This document shows positions 27,528 through 36,091 of a stretch of 64,000 nt of DNA, one piece after another (positions within the stretch are counted from its first letter, which is position 1; each line of letters starts with the position of its first letter). Position numbers and translations under genes: made by a program. The notes below the pieces were generated by a model that ran no database searches, was not told where the DNA came from, and saw only the letters and a list, made by a program, of their open reading frames with translations. Source of the stretch: Hydrogenophaga flava NBRC 102514. Lineage in GTDB: Bacteria > Pseudomonadota > Gammaproteobacteria > Burkholderiales > Burkholderiaceae_C. The stretch is taken from NCBI RefSeq assembly GCF_001571145.1, contig NZ_BCTF01000002.1:1-64000 (forward strand). The letters run 5' to 3'.

Positions 27528-28169
27528 TCAGGGGCGCACGCGCATGCCGTCCAGCAGCAGGCCAACCTGCGTGTCGAGGAAGGCCTGCGGGTCCAGCCGG
27601 TCGCTGGGCGGGCAGCAGGGCGCCATGGAGTGTTTCCACATCAGCAGGAAGATCATGGGTGCGATCAGGCTGTAGACCGCGCTGTCCAGGTCCATCGGCC
27701 GGAAGTCGCCACGGTCGATGCCGCGCTGCAGCACCCGCTTGAGCAGTTCCTTGCCGGGGTCGATCACCTCGTGCTGGTAGAAGCTGGCTATTTCGGGGAA
27801 GGTGCCGGCCTCGCTCATCACCAGCTTGGTGATGCCCGAGGCGGCCGTCATGCCGATGCGTTCCCACCAGGCGTTCATGGTGTATTGCAGCAGTTCGGCG
27901 CTGCTGCCTTGGAAGGCGGCCAGCTCGTCGTTCCACTCGCCGAAGCGGCCGGCGATGTTCTCGCGCACCACCGCCTTGAACAGGTCTTCCTTGCTCGGGA
28001 AGTAGAGGAAGAGGGTGCCTTTGGAGACGCCCGCGTGCGCGGCGACCTCCTCGACGCGGGTGGCGGCGAAGCCTTTTTCAACGAACAGGGCGAGGGCGGC
28101 GTCCAGCAGTTCGCCCGGGCGGGCTTCCTTGCGGCGTTCGCGTTTGGTGGGGGAGAGCGCGGAATTCAT
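27528..28169 (-). CDS. TetR/AcrR-family repressor of the RND operon
   Basis: A 213-residue regulator. The N-terminal helix-turn-helix (about residues 18-64) reads [22 protein letters not shown], the classical TetR signature, followed by a ligand-binding domain of helices. It is the first gene of the operon with the adaptor and pump, so repression of its own operon is expected. A palindrome ACTGAC-TG-GTCAGT lies 10-23 bp upstream of its start codon. Confidence 0.93.
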   Translation of the reverse strand: MNSALSPTKRERRKEARPGELLDAALALFVEKGFAATRVEEVAAHAGVSKGTLFLYFPSKEDLFKAVVRENIAGRFGEWNDELAAFQGSSAELLQYTMNAWWERIGMTAASGITKLVMSEAGTFPEIASFYQHEVIDPGKELLKRVLQRGIDRGDFRPMDLDSAVYSLIAPMIFLLMWKHSMAPCCPPSDRLDPQAFLDTQVGLLLDGMRVRP

Positions 28170-28178
28170 CTTCTAATG

Positions 28179-28192
28179 ACTGACTGGTCAGT
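28179..28192 (-). promoter_or_regulatory. Probable TetR operator of the RND operon
   Basis: A perfect 6-bp inverted repeat ACTGAC/GTCAGT with a 2-bp centre, within the longer TGACTGACTGGTCAGT, ends 10 bp before the TetR start codon. Position and symmetry fit autorepression; the binding protein is inferred. Confidence 0.6.
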
Positions 28193-28195
28193 AGT

Positions 28196-28807
28196 TTAGT
28201 TCCGCACCCCTGCAGCGTCAATCTGCGCCAGCAGCGTGTGCAGGTGGGCGGCCACATCGGCCGGCCAGCCGGCCGCCAGCGCGTCCACCCGTGCCAGATC
28301 GCCCGCGAACAGCGCGCGGCTGACCTCTTCGTACCGCGGCAGGTCGCCGCAGACGATGGACATGAAGCGGTAGGCCGCCTCGGTGGCGCGCCGCTGCGCT
28401 TCGGCCGAGCCACCTTCGCGCATGGCCGACTGCACCAGCTTGCGCAGCGCGACCGAGGCGCCGCCGGGCTGGCGCGAGAGCCAGTCCCAGTGGCGCGGCA
28501 TCAGGGTCACCTCGCGGGCGGTCACGCCCAGCTTGGGCCGGCCGGGGCCGCGCGGTGCGTCGCCGCCCGGGGCCTCGTCCGCATCGTCGGAGGCCGGGGC
28601 GGCCGGCAGCAGCGCGAGCAGTTGGGCGGCGGGCGTGCGCCAGTCCAGCTCGACGCGTTCGCTGGTGGTGGCATCCAGCACCAGCGGCATTGCCTCGGGC
28701 TGTGCCGCCAGGCGCTGCTGCACGGCGGCGATCACGCCGGCCGGCTCTCCGAGAGCCAACAGGCGGTGGTGTTCAAAAGCGATCCAGTGCGGGGTGAGCG
28801 ATGGCAT
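28196..28807 (-). CDS. DUF2239 family protein
   Basis: A 203-residue protein of unknown function. The family core GRPKLGVTAREVTLMPRHW followed by QPGGASVALRKLV is clear in the middle of the protein, flanked by an Ala/Pro/Asp linker and a C-terminal helical part. GRPKLGV resembles a DNA- or nucleotide-contacting loop, and WDWLSRQPGGASVALRKLV resembles a small helical DNA-binding module. No signal peptide. Two identical 12-bp palindromes lie in its promoter (28826-28864). It is separate from the RND operon, whose TetR gene starts 26 bp downstream. Confidence 0.85.
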   Translation of the reverse strand: MPSLTPHWIAFEHHRLLALGEPAGVIAAVQQRLAAQPEAMPLVLDATTSERVELDWRTPAAQLLALLPAAPASDDADEAPGGDAPRGPGRPKLGVTAREVTLMPRHWDWLSRQPGGASVALRKLVQSAMREGGSAEAQRRATEAAYRFMSIVCGDLPRYEEVSRALFAGDLARVDALAAGWPADVAAHLHTLLAQIDAAGVRN

Positions 28808-28825
28808 GTGTGCGGTGTCCGAATA

Positions 28826-28864
28826 TTACCCGGGTAAAAGTATAGCTCATTTTTACCCGGGTAA
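28826..28864 (-). promoter_or_regulatory. Twin 12-bp palindromic operator upstream of the DUF2239 gene
   Basis: TTACCCGGGTAA occurs at 28826-28837 and again at 28853-28864, both perfect palindromes with centres 27 bp apart. The spacer holds AT-rich promoter-like sequence. The first copy begins 19 bp before the DUF2239 start codon. The regulator cannot be identified from the window. Confidence 0.7.
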
Positions 28865-28882
28865 TAAAACGGACCGCCGCCG

Positions 28883-31495
28883 TCAGGGGGCCACCGCGTG
28901 CAGGGCCAGCGCCCGCTCCACGATGCTGGCGGCGTCGACCGCGAAAAAGCGCCGCAATGCCGCGCGCGTGTCGCTGCGGCCGAAACCGTCGGTGCCCAGG
29001 GTGGCGCAGGCGCGTCCGGCGGGCAGGTAGGCGCGCACGCTGTCGGGCACGGCGCGCACGTAGTCGGAGGCGGCCACGATGGGCCCGCGGGTCTGGCTCA
29101 GCAGGCGCGCGATGTAGGGCTCGGCGGTGCCCGCGGCGGCGCCTTCGCGCGCCAGCTCGCTCCAGCTGGTGACGCTGACCACGTCCACGCCCAGACCCTG
29201 CGCGGCCAGTTGCTGCGCGGCCTGCCGCACCTCGCCCAGGATGGCGCCCGAGCCCATCAGCGTGACGCCGGGGCCGCTGGCCGGGCCCAGGCGCTCGAAC
29301 AGGTAGGCCCCGGCGATCACGCCGTCCGCCGCGCCCTCGGGCAGGTCGGGCTGGGCGTAGTTCTCGTTCATCAGCGTGACGTAATAGAAGACGTCCTGCT
29401 GCCGCTCCAGCATCTCGCGCATGCCGTGATCGAGGATGACGGCTAGCTCACCCGCGTAGGCTGGGTCGTAGGCCCTGCAGTTGGGGATGGTCGCGGCCAC
29501 TAGGTGGCTGCTGCCGTCCTGGTGCTGCAGGCCTTCGCCGCCCAGCGTGGTGCGGCCCGAGGTGGCGCCCAGCAGGAAGCCGCGGGCACGCTGGTCGGCG
29601 GCGGCCCAGATGGCGTCGCCCACGCGCTGGAAGCCGAACATCGAGTAATAGATATAGAAGGGCAGCATGGCCAGGCCGTGCACGCTGTAGCTGGTGGCTG
29701 CCGCCGTCCAGCTGGCGATGGCGCCGGCCTCGCTGATGCCTTCTTCCAGGATCTGCCCGTCCTTGGCCTCGCGGTAGCTCAGCACCGAGCCGATGTCTTC
29801 CGGCGCGTAGCGCTGGCCCACGCTGCTGTAGATGCCGACCTGCTTGAACAGGTTGGCCATGCCGAAGGTGCGCGCCTCGTCGGCCGCGATGGGCACCAGG
29901 CGTTGGCGGAACCCGATGTTCTGCGGGCCGGGCGTGTCGTCCTTGAGCAGGTTGCCCAGCATGCGCACGAAGGCCATGGTGGTGCTCATCTCCTTGCCGC
30001 CGGCGGCCAGGGCGAACTGGCCGTAGCCCGCCAGTGGTGGCACGGCCACCGGCTCGCAGGTGGTGTCGCGGCGCGGCAGGTGGCCGCCCAGGGCGGCGCG
30101 GCGCGCGTGCAGGTACTGCATCTCGGGGCTGTCGGCCGCGGGTTTGTAGAAGCTTAGGCTTGTGGCCTGGTCATCCGTCAGCGGCAGGTTGAAGCGGTTG
30201 CGGAACTCGATGAGGTCGGCGTCGTCCAGTTTTTTCTGGCTGTGCGTCGTCATCTTGCCCTGCCCCGCTTGTCCCATGCCATAGCCCTTTTTGGTGTGGG
30301 CCAGGATCACCGTCGGTTGCCCCTTGTGGGCGGCAGCGGCGGCGTAGGCGGCGTGAATCTTGACGAGATCGTGTCCGCCCCGTTTGAGGCGGTCGATCTG
30401 CTCATCGGTCATGCCCTGGGCCAATGCGGCCAGCTCGGGGTTCTGGCCGAAGAAATGTTCTCGGTTGAAGCGGCCGTTCTTGGCCGCAAAGGTCTGCATC
30501 TGGCCGTCCACCGTGCCCTGGAGCGCGCGCACCAGGGCGCCGCTGCGGTCACGGGCGAACAGGCCGTCCCAGTCGCTGCCCCAGACCAGCTTGATCACGT
30601 TCCAGCCGGCGCCGGCGAACAGGCGTTCGAGCTCGTCGATGATGCGGCCGTTACCGCGCACCGGGCCGTCCAGCCGCTGCAGGTTGCAGTTGACCACCCA
30701 GACCAGGTTGTCGAGCCGCTCGCGCGCGGCCAGGGTGAGCGCGCTCATGCTCTCGGGCTCGTCCATCTCGCCGTCGCCGAACACGCCCCAGACCTTGCGG
30801 CCGGCGCAGTCGAGCAGATTCCGGTCGCTCAGGTAATGCATGAAGCGCGCGTGGTAGATCGAGCTGATCGGCCCCAGGCCCATGGAGCCGGTGGGGAACT
30901 GCCAGAAATCGGGCATCAGCCAGGGGTGCGGGTAGCTGGAGAGGCCGCGCGCGCCGTGTTCGGGCGCCACGATTTCCTGCCGGTAGTGCGCCAAGTCGGC
31001 CTCGCTCAGCCGCCCTTCGAGGAACGCGCGGGCGTAGACGCCGGGCGCGCTGTGCGGCTGGAAGAACACGAGGTCGCCGCCATGGCCGTGGCTCCGCGCG
31101 TGGAAGAAGTGGTTGAAGCCGGCCTCGAACAGGTCGGCCGCGCTGGCGTAGCTGGCGATGTGGCCGCCCAGCTCACCGTAGGCCTTGTTGGCGCGCACCA
31201 CCATGGCCAGGGCGTTCCAGCGCATCAGCGAGGCCAGCCGCTCCTCGATGGCCAGGTCGCCCGGGAACGGCGGCTGGTCGTCGACCGCGATGGTGTTGAC
31301 GTACGGTGTGTTGCGCTCGGGTTGCCAGCCCACATGGTGTTCGTGCGCCAGGCGGGCCAGCTCGTCCAGCACGGCACGGGCGCGCGCCGGCCCCTGGGTG
31401 TCGATGAGCGAGCGCAGGGCGTCGCGCCACTCCTGCGTCTCGGCGGGGTCGAGGTCGGCGCTGTCCGGGTGCGGGTGGTCGGGGCTGCTGTTCAA
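28883..31495 (-). CDS. AceE-like 2-oxoacid dehydrogenase E1 (pyruvate or 2-oxobutyrate)
   Basis: A homodimeric-type E1 of 870 residues, thiamine-diphosphate dependent, that decarboxylates a 2-oxoacid and passes the acyl group to a lipoyl E2. The cofactor motif is GDGEMDEPESMSALTLA followed by the NLQRLDGPVRGNG segment. No E2 or E3 gene is adjacent, unlike a housekeeping pdh operon, and it is divergent from an Lrp/AsnC regulator. The TTG at 31495 is taken as start because GGAG lies 8 nt upstream; an in-frame start at 31567 would run through the shared promoter. 2-Oxobutyrate (MdeB-like) is a plausible substrate, unproven. Confidence 0.88.
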   Translation of the reverse strand: MNSSPDHPHPDSADLDPAETQEWRDALRSLIDTQGPARARAVLDELARLAHEHHVGWQPERNTPYVNTIAVDDQPPFPGDLAIEERLASLMRWNALAMVVRANKAYGELGGHIASYASAADLFEAGFNHFFHARSHGHGGDLVFFQPHSAPGVYARAFLEGRLSEADLAHYRQEIVAPEHGARGLSSYPHPWLMPDFWQFPTGSMGLGPISSIYHARFMHYLSDRNLLDCAGRKVWGVFGDGEMDEPESMSALTLAARERLDNLVWVVNCNLQRLDGPVRGNGRIIDELERLFAGAGWNVIKLVWGSDWDGLFARDRSGALVRALQGTVDGQMQTFAAKNGRFNREHFFGQNPELAALAQGMTDEQIDRLKRGGHDLVKIHAAYAAAAAHKGQPTVILAHTKKGYGMGQAGQGKMTTHSQKKLDDADLIEFRNRFNLPLTDDQATSLSFYKPAADSPEMQYLHARRAALGGHLPRRDTTCEPVAVPPLAGYGQFALAAGGKEMSTTMAFVRMLGNLLKDDTPGPQNIGFRQRLVPIAADEARTFGMANLFKQVGIYSSVGQRYAPEDIGSVLSYREAKDGQILEEGISEAGAIASWTAAATSYSVHGLAMLPFYIYYSMFGFQRVGDAIWAAADQRARGFLLGATSGRTTLGGEGLQHQDGSSHLVAATIPNCRAYDPAYAGELAVILDHGMREMLERQQDVFYYVTLMNENYAQPDLPEGAADGVIAGAYLFERLGPASGPGVTLMGSGAILGEVRQAAQQLAAQGLGVDVVSVTSWSELAREGAAAGTAEPYIARLLSQTRGPIVAASDYVRAVPDSVRAYLPAGRACATLGTDGFGRSDTRAALRRFFAVDAASIVERALALHAVAP

Positions 31496-31558
31496 GAGAG
31501 ATTCTCCGGGTGAATGCAGCACTGTAGGCAAGGCATGCACGCATTTGTTGCCGGACTT

Positions 31559-31583
31559 GCTGAACAATCAGCCCCTGATCAGC
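31559..31583. promoter_or_regulatory. Candidate Lrp/AsnC operator between the E1 gene and its regulator
   Basis: GCTGA-ACAA-TCAGC (31559-31572) is followed 2 bp later by the palindrome CTGATCAG (31575-31582). Clustered imperfect dyads of this kind fit Lrp-type oligomeric binding in a divergent promoter of about 107 bp. Confidence 0.4.
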
Positions 31584-31602
31584 ACGATGCACCGCAAATT
31601 CA

Positions 31603-32085
31603 ATGAAAAGCAGCACAAAGCACCTCGACGCCACGGACCGCCGGATTCTGGAAGAGCTTCAGCGGGACGCCAGCCTGTCCAACGTCGAACTCGCGCGCCG
31701 CGTGCACCTCTCGCCATCGCCCTGCCTGGCGCGGGTGCGGGCGATGGAGGCCAGCGGGCTGATCCGCCAGTACGTGGCCCTGCTGGACGCCGGCCAGCTG
31801 GGGCTGCACCTGAACGTGTTCGTCTCCATCAGCCTCAAGCAACAGAGCCGCAAGGCGCTGCAGGCCTTCGAGGAACGCATCACGCTGCGCGAGGAGGTGA
31901 TGGAGTGCTACCTGATGTCCGGCGACGCCGACTACCTGCTGCGCGTGGCCGTGCCCGACATGCCGGCGCTGGAGCGCTTCATCCTCGAACAGCTCTCGCC
32001 CATTGCCCAGGTCGAGAAGATCCGCTCGTCGTTCGCTCTCAAACAGGTGCGCTACAAGACGGCGCTGCCGCTGGCGCCGACCTGA
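31603..32085 (+). CDS. Lrp/AsnC family transcriptional regulator
   Basis: A 160-residue regulator: N-terminal helix-turn-helix ([41 protein letters not shown]) and a C-terminal RAM effector domain with the GDADYLLRV motif. Family members sense amino acids or 2-oxoacids. It is divergent from the AceE-like E1, which it probably controls. In Pseudomonas an Lrp-type gene (mdeR) and an AceE-like gene (mdeB) are paired in methionine breakdown. Confidence 0.93.
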   Translation: MKSSTKHLDATDRRILEELQRDASLSNVELARRVHLSPSPCLARVRAMEASGLIRQYVALLDAGQLGLHLNVFVSISLKQQSRKALQAFEERITLREEVMECYLMSGDADYLLRVAVPDMPALERFILEQLSPIAQVEKIRSSFALKQVRYKTALPLAPT

Positions 32086-32110
32086 ACGCCCGGGTGGCGC
32101 CGCACCGCCC

Positions 32111-33592
32111 TCAGCCCAGCCGGATGCCCACCCGCGTGATGCGCCCGCCCTCCAGCGCGCGCACGCTCAGCTCTGCCGCGCCCAGCATGGCGCTGTCGCC
32201 TTCGACGGCGGGGCGGCGCAGTTCCTCGCGCATCCAGGTCGCCACGTCGGTCGGCGCGTCGGGCGGCACCGGCAGGCCGTAGAACGAACACAGCGAGTCC
32301 ATCGGCGTTGCGCCGTCGATCACGAAGTCGCCGAACACCAGGCGGTTGGCCTGCAGGTCGTCCGGCGCAGGCAGCGCCAGGCCCAGGCGCCGCGCGCTCC
32401 AGGCGATGGTCGAGCCCTGCAGCAGCAGCGAGGTGAGCACCACGACGAAGGCCACGTTGAAGAAGGTCTGCGCGCCGGGCACGCCGGCCATCAGCGGGAA
32501 CATGGCCAGCACGATGGGCACCGCGCCGCGCAGCCCCACCCAGGAAATGAACGCGATCTCGCGCGGCGGAAAACGCAGCGGCACCAGGCACAGCGCCACC
32601 GCCAGCGGCCGCGCCACCAGCATCAGCACCAGCGACACCCCCAGCCCGGGCAGCAGGGTGGGCAGCAGCTGCGACGGCGTCGCCAGCAGGCCCAGCAGCA
32701 GGAACATGCCCGCCTGCGACAGCCAGGCGTAGCTGTCCATGGCGGAGAGCGTGGACCGCACCAGCCGCCGCGCGCGGTTGCCCACAATCACGCCCATGGC
32801 GTACACCGCCAGAAACCCCGAGCCGCCCAGCCAGGTGGTGGCCGCGAACACCGTCAGCCCGCCCGAGACCAGCAGCAGCGCGCGGATGCCGCCGCCCCCG
32901 TCCTCGCCGCGGCCCAGCCGCTTGAGCAGCTCGGCCATGGCGAAGCCGGCGCCCAGCCCCAGCGCCGCGCCCCAGCCGAACTGCAGGGCCAGCGAGCGCA
33001 GCACCTCCAGTGCCGACAGACCGGCGCCGGCCCCTGCGGTGGTGGCCGCCAGCGCCACGCCGATGAGCGCCAGCGTGAGGTACACCGCCATCGGGTCGTT
33101 CATGCCCGATTCGATCTCCAGCGTCGCCGCCACGCGTTCGTTCAGCCGCACGCCCGAGGACTTGAGCAGCGCGAACACCGCTGCGGCGTCGGTGGAGCCC
33201 ACGATGGCGCCCACCAGCAGCGCCATCGGCCAGGACAGGTCCAGCAGCCAGCGTGCCGCCGCGCCGGTGATGCCTGCACTGAGCACCACGCCCAGCGTGG
33301 CCAGCAGCAGGGAGGGCTTCAGGCCGGTGCGGAAGGTGTCGAAATCGGTGCGCAGTCCGCCATCGAGCAGGATCACCGCCAGCGCGATGTTGCCGACCCA
33401 GAAGCTCAGGCGGAAGTCGTTGAACACCAGTCCGCCCGGCCCGTCCTCGCCGGCCAGGATGCCCGCCAGCAGGAACACCAGCAGGAAAGAAAACCCCGCC
33501 CGCGCCGAGACCACGCCTGCCAGCACGCTGACAAACACCAGCGCGGCGGCGACGAGCAGGGGCAGGGCGAGAAAGTCCAGCGAGAGGGCCAT
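32111..33592 (-). CDS. Potassium/proton antiporter (CPA1, NhaP2/CvrA type)
   Basis: A 493-residue inner-membrane antiporter. About twelve membrane helices include the ion-site segments VGSTDAAAVFALL and ESGMNDPMAVYL, both hallmarks of CPA1 exchangers. The C-terminal part of about 100 residues, beginning near ANRLVFGDFVIDG, is cytoplasmic and resembles the regulatory region of NhaP2/CvrA. Expected role is K+ or Na+ export in exchange for protons. Confidence 0.9.
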   Translation of the reverse strand: MALSLDFLALPLLVAAALVFVSVLAGVVSARAGFSFLLVFLLAGILAGEDGPGGLVFNDFRLSFWVGNIALAVILLDGGLRTDFDTFRTGLKPSLLLATLGVVLSAGITGAAARWLLDLSWPMALLVGAIVGSTDAAAVFALLKSSGVRLNERVAATLEIESGMNDPMAVYLTLALIGVALAATTAGAGAGLSALEVLRSLALQFGWGAALGLGAGFAMAELLKRLGRGEDGGGGIRALLLVSGGLTVFAATTWLGGSGFLAVYAMGVIVGNRARRLVRSTLSAMDSYAWLSQAGMFLLLGLLATPSQLLPTLLPGLGVSLVLMLVARPLAVALCLVPLRFPPREIAFISWVGLRGAVPIVLAMFPLMAGVPGAQTFFNVAFVVVLTSLLLQGSTIAWSARRLGLALPAPDDLQANRLVFGDFVIDGATPMDSLCSFYGLPVPPDAPTDVATWMREELRRPAVEGDSAMLGAAELSVRALEGGRITRVGIRLG

Positions 33593-33703
33593 GCCCGCAA
33601 GCTAACAGAATGTGTGCCAGCGCGGGGCGGGGGGCTGCCAGTCGGGGTGTGAGGGCCACATGGCGTCGGGTCGCCGCCAAGCGCCAAGCGCCATGCCCGT
33701 GCA

Positions 33704-34086
33704 CTAGGCCGGCAGATCCTCGTGCAGGCAGAGGCAGTTGCCCTCGGTGTCCATGAACCAGGCGGCCTTCTCGGCGCCGAGCACGCAGACGTGGTTCACC
33801 GTTTTCAGGCCCGGAAAGTCGTAGTCCTCGAACACCACGCCCGAGCGTTTCAGCTGCTCGATGCTGGCGGCGATGTCGCTGACCTGGAAGCTGATGGCGG
33901 TGTGGTCGCCTTGGTGCCATCGGGTTTGGGGAACAGGGCCAGCGTGCTGCCGCCGACCGAGTAGACGAACTTGCCGTCGGGTTTGAACCCGCCCGGTGCC
34001 AGGCCGAGGCAACCTTCGTAGAACGCCCGTGCGCGGTCGATGTCTTTCACGGGCAGCATGGTGGTGACAGAAGCAGTGGACAACAT
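33704..34086 (-). pseudogene. VOC/glyoxalase-like gene broken by a one-base frameshift
   Basis: The N-terminal half (from ATG 34086, with AAAGGA upstream) reads as a VOC-fold protein: TTMLPVKDIDRARAFYEGCLG through LALFPKPDGTKA. Near 33907-33910 the frame shifts, and the second half (DHTAISFQVSDI to WFMDTEGNCLCLHEDLPA) continues in another frame to a stop at 33704. Adding one base in the AAGGCGACC stretch restores one frame of about 127 codons. Both halves are otherwise intact, so this is either a recent mutation or a sequencing error. Confidence 0.8.
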
Positions 34087-34206
34087 ACACAGTCCTTTCG
34101 CTCGAACCGGCCACGTTCGCGCCGCCTGGCGCCCGCCAGGCCACCGGGCCGGCGCACCAGCATAGGCTTGCTGGTGTGCGGGCGCCAGTGGCTCTCATTG
34201 GGTGGT

Positions 34207-34235
34207 GTGGGCATGGCTCGAACTACCATGCCCAC
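34207..34235 (+). promoter_or_regulatory. 10-bp hairpin just before the methyltransferase start
   Basis: GTGGGCATGG and CCATGCCCAC form a perfect 10-bp stem with a 9-nt loop; the stem ends 2 nt before the ATG at 34238. TACCAT (34224-34229) inside it could be a -10 box. Confidence 0.4.
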
Positions 34236-34237
34236 CC

Positions 34238-34999
34238 ATGACCATGGACGCCCTTGAACTCCTCATCGACCTGCACCAGCCCAACCCCCGCCAGGGCCCG
34301 GGCGGAGACGCGCAGACCGAGTTGGCGCTGCACCTGACCGGGCTCGATCCGGCAGCGCCGCTGACCGTGGCCGACATCGGCTGTGGCACGGGTGCGGCCA
34401 CGCTCGCGCTGGCCCGGCTGCTGCCGCGGGCGCAGATCACGGCGGTGGACTTCCTGGCGCCGTTCCTGGCGAAGCTGCAGCAGCGGGGTGAAGCAGCGGG
34501 CGTCGCCGACCGCGTGGTGCCGCTGCAGGCGTCCATGAGCGAACTGCCGTTCGCCGACGCGCAGTTCGACCTGCTCTGGTCCGAAGGCGCGATCTACAAC
34601 ATGGGTTTCGAGAAGGGCGTGAAAAGCTGGCGGCGTTTTCTGAAGCCCGGCGGCGTGCTTGTCGCCTCCGAACTCACCTGGACCACGTCCACCCGTCCGC
34701 CCGAGCTGCAGGCCTTCTGGGACACTGCTTACCCCGAGGTCGCCACCGCCGCAGACAAGATGGCCGTGCTGGAACGGCACGGCTACTCGCCTCTGGGCTA
34801 CTTCGTGCTGCCCGAGACCTGCTGGCGCGACGCCTACTACCGCCCGCTGCAGGCCGCGTTCGCCGACTTCCTGAAACGCCACGGCCACAGCGAGGCGGCG
34901 ACGGCGGTGGTGGCGGAACACGAGCAGGAGATCGCGCTGTACGACACCCACGCGGCGCACTACAGCTACGGGGTGTATGTGGCCCAGCGGGTGGACTGA
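34238..34999 (+). CDS. SAM-dependent class I methyltransferase
   Basis: A 253-residue protein with the Rossmann methyltransferase motifs VADIGCGTGAATLALA, the acidic loop ITAVDF and the post-II segment FDLLWSEGAIYNMGF. FLKPGGVLVASE is the usual strand after motif III. The target is unknown. The ATG at 34238 is used because the frame upstream codes only spurious residues. The GNAT gene follows with no gap (TGA then ATG). Confidence 0.88.
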   Translation: MTMDALELLIDLHQPNPRQGPGGDAQTELALHLTGLDPAAPLTVADIGCGTGAATLALARLLPRAQITAVDFLAPFLAKLQQRGEAAGVADRVVPLQASMSELPFADAQFDLLWSEGAIYNMGFEKGVKSWRRFLKPGGVLVASELTWTTSTRPPELQAFWDTAYPEVATAADKMAVLERHGYSPLGYFVLPETCWRDAYYRPLQAAFADFLKRHGHSEAATAVVAEHEQEIALYDTHAAHYSYGVYVAQRVD

Positions 35000-35473
35000 A
35001 TGGGCTCCTCGGAACGTGCCTCGGTGTGGAGCCGGGCCTATCGGCCCGCCGACCGCGCGGCGTGCATCGCCGTGTTCGCCAGCAACGTGCCGCACTTCTT
35101 TCACGAAGGCGAGGCTCAAGACTTTGCTGCCTTTCTCGATGGTGAGGCAGACCGCTACCTCGTGGTGCTGGACGGCGCCGACATCGTGGGCTGTGGTGGC
35201 TTCGCGCTGGACGAAGACGGGCGAGAGGTCAGTCTGTGCTGGGGCATGCTCCGGCGCGATCGCCATGGGCAGGGCATCGGCGCACAGCTGCTGCGGGCGC
35301 GGCTGCAGGCCATTGCGGCCACCCCGGCCGTCAGCGTCCGACTCGTGACCAGCCAGCACACGGCTGGCTTCTACCGGCGCTTCGGGTTTGAGGTTCGGTC
35401 TGTGCAGACAGACGGGCTCGCGCCGAGGCTGGATGCGGTGGAGATGCGGCTTGATCTGGCAACGCACCCATGA
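35000..35473 (+). CDS. GNAT family N-acetyltransferase
   Basis: A 157-residue acetyl-CoA-dependent acetyltransferase. The acetyl-CoA loop is RDRHGQGIGAQLL and the C-terminal part has TAGFYRRFGFEV. It starts directly after the methyltransferase stop, so the two are probably one transcription unit. Substrate unknown. Confidence 0.88.
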   Translation: MGSSERASVWSRAYRPADRAACIAVFASNVPHFFHEGEAQDFAAFLDGEADRYLVVLDGADIVGCGGFALDEDGREVSLCWGMLRRDRHGQGIGAQLLRARLQAIAATPAVSVRLVTSQHTAGFYRRFGFEVRSVQTDGLAPRLDAVEMRLDLATHP

Positions 35474-35516
35474 AACGCAACAACAACTCTGCACCGCCGC
35501 TAACGGAACCCGCCAG

Positions 35517-36023
35517 ATGACCAATACAACCCTCCAACTCCAGCGCTTGCAGTCGCTCACCGGCGAACAGCGTGAGCGCGTGCTGACCCTGCACATCTCG
35601 CCCGAGCAGATCGAGTTCGCCGGCACCACCGCGCAGGCCGTTTCGGTGTGTGAAGGCGCTTCGCCCGACGAGGTGGCGGGTCTCGCCATTCTCGAATCGG
35701 AGACACCCATCGGCTTTGTGCTTCTGAGCCGGGGAGCACGGTTGCCGGACTGGGCACCTGCAGGTTCTGCTGCGCTCCGTGCCATGCGCATCGATAGCCG
35801 CGAGCAGGGGAAAGGCCATGGGCGGTCTGCGCTGGTGCAGGTGGCCGCGTGGGTGTCGGAACACTGGGTGTCCTGCAGCACGCTCGCACTGTGTGTGGAC
35901 GACCAGAACCTCGCTGCCCGGCGCGCCTACGAAGCGGCGGGGTTCACTGAGTACTCGGAACCGAGGGCGGGGCGCATTGGGCTGGTGCGGTACCTGGCAA
36001 AGCCCTTGGCAGCATCCCTATGA
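35517..36023 (+). CDS. GNAT family N-acetyltransferase
   Basis: A 168-residue second GNAT protein. The acetyl-CoA loop is DSREQGKGHGRSAL and the late motif is NLAARRAYEAAGF, which is typical. The start is set at ATG 35517, after the 43-bp gap that follows the first GNAT gene. Substrate unknown; it may modify an antibiotic, amino acid or protein N-terminus. Confidence 0.87.
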   Translation: MTNTTLQLQRLQSLTGEQRERVLTLHISPEQIEFAGTTAQAVSVCEGASPDEVAGLAILESETPIGFVLLSRGARLPDWAPAGSAALRAMRIDSREQGKGHGRSALVQVAAWVSEHWVSCSTLALCVDDQNLAARRAYEAAGFTEYSEPRAGRIGLVRYLAKPLAASL

Positions 36024-36041
36024 GTCGTCGTCCGGTGATAC

Positions 36042-36070
36042 AAAAAAGGGCTGCCACTGGCAGCCCTTCT
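36042..36070 (-). terminator. Terminator downstream of gcdH
   Basis: AAGGGCTGCC-ACT-GGCAGCCCTT is a perfect 10-bp stem with a 3-nt loop. On the minus strand it is followed by a run of six T, making a strong terminator for gcdH. In the plus direction the tail is only CTTGTT, so it may also slow transcription from the GNAT side. Confidence 0.9.
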
Positions 36071-36091
36071 TGTTGGCAAGCGCGAACCCGA

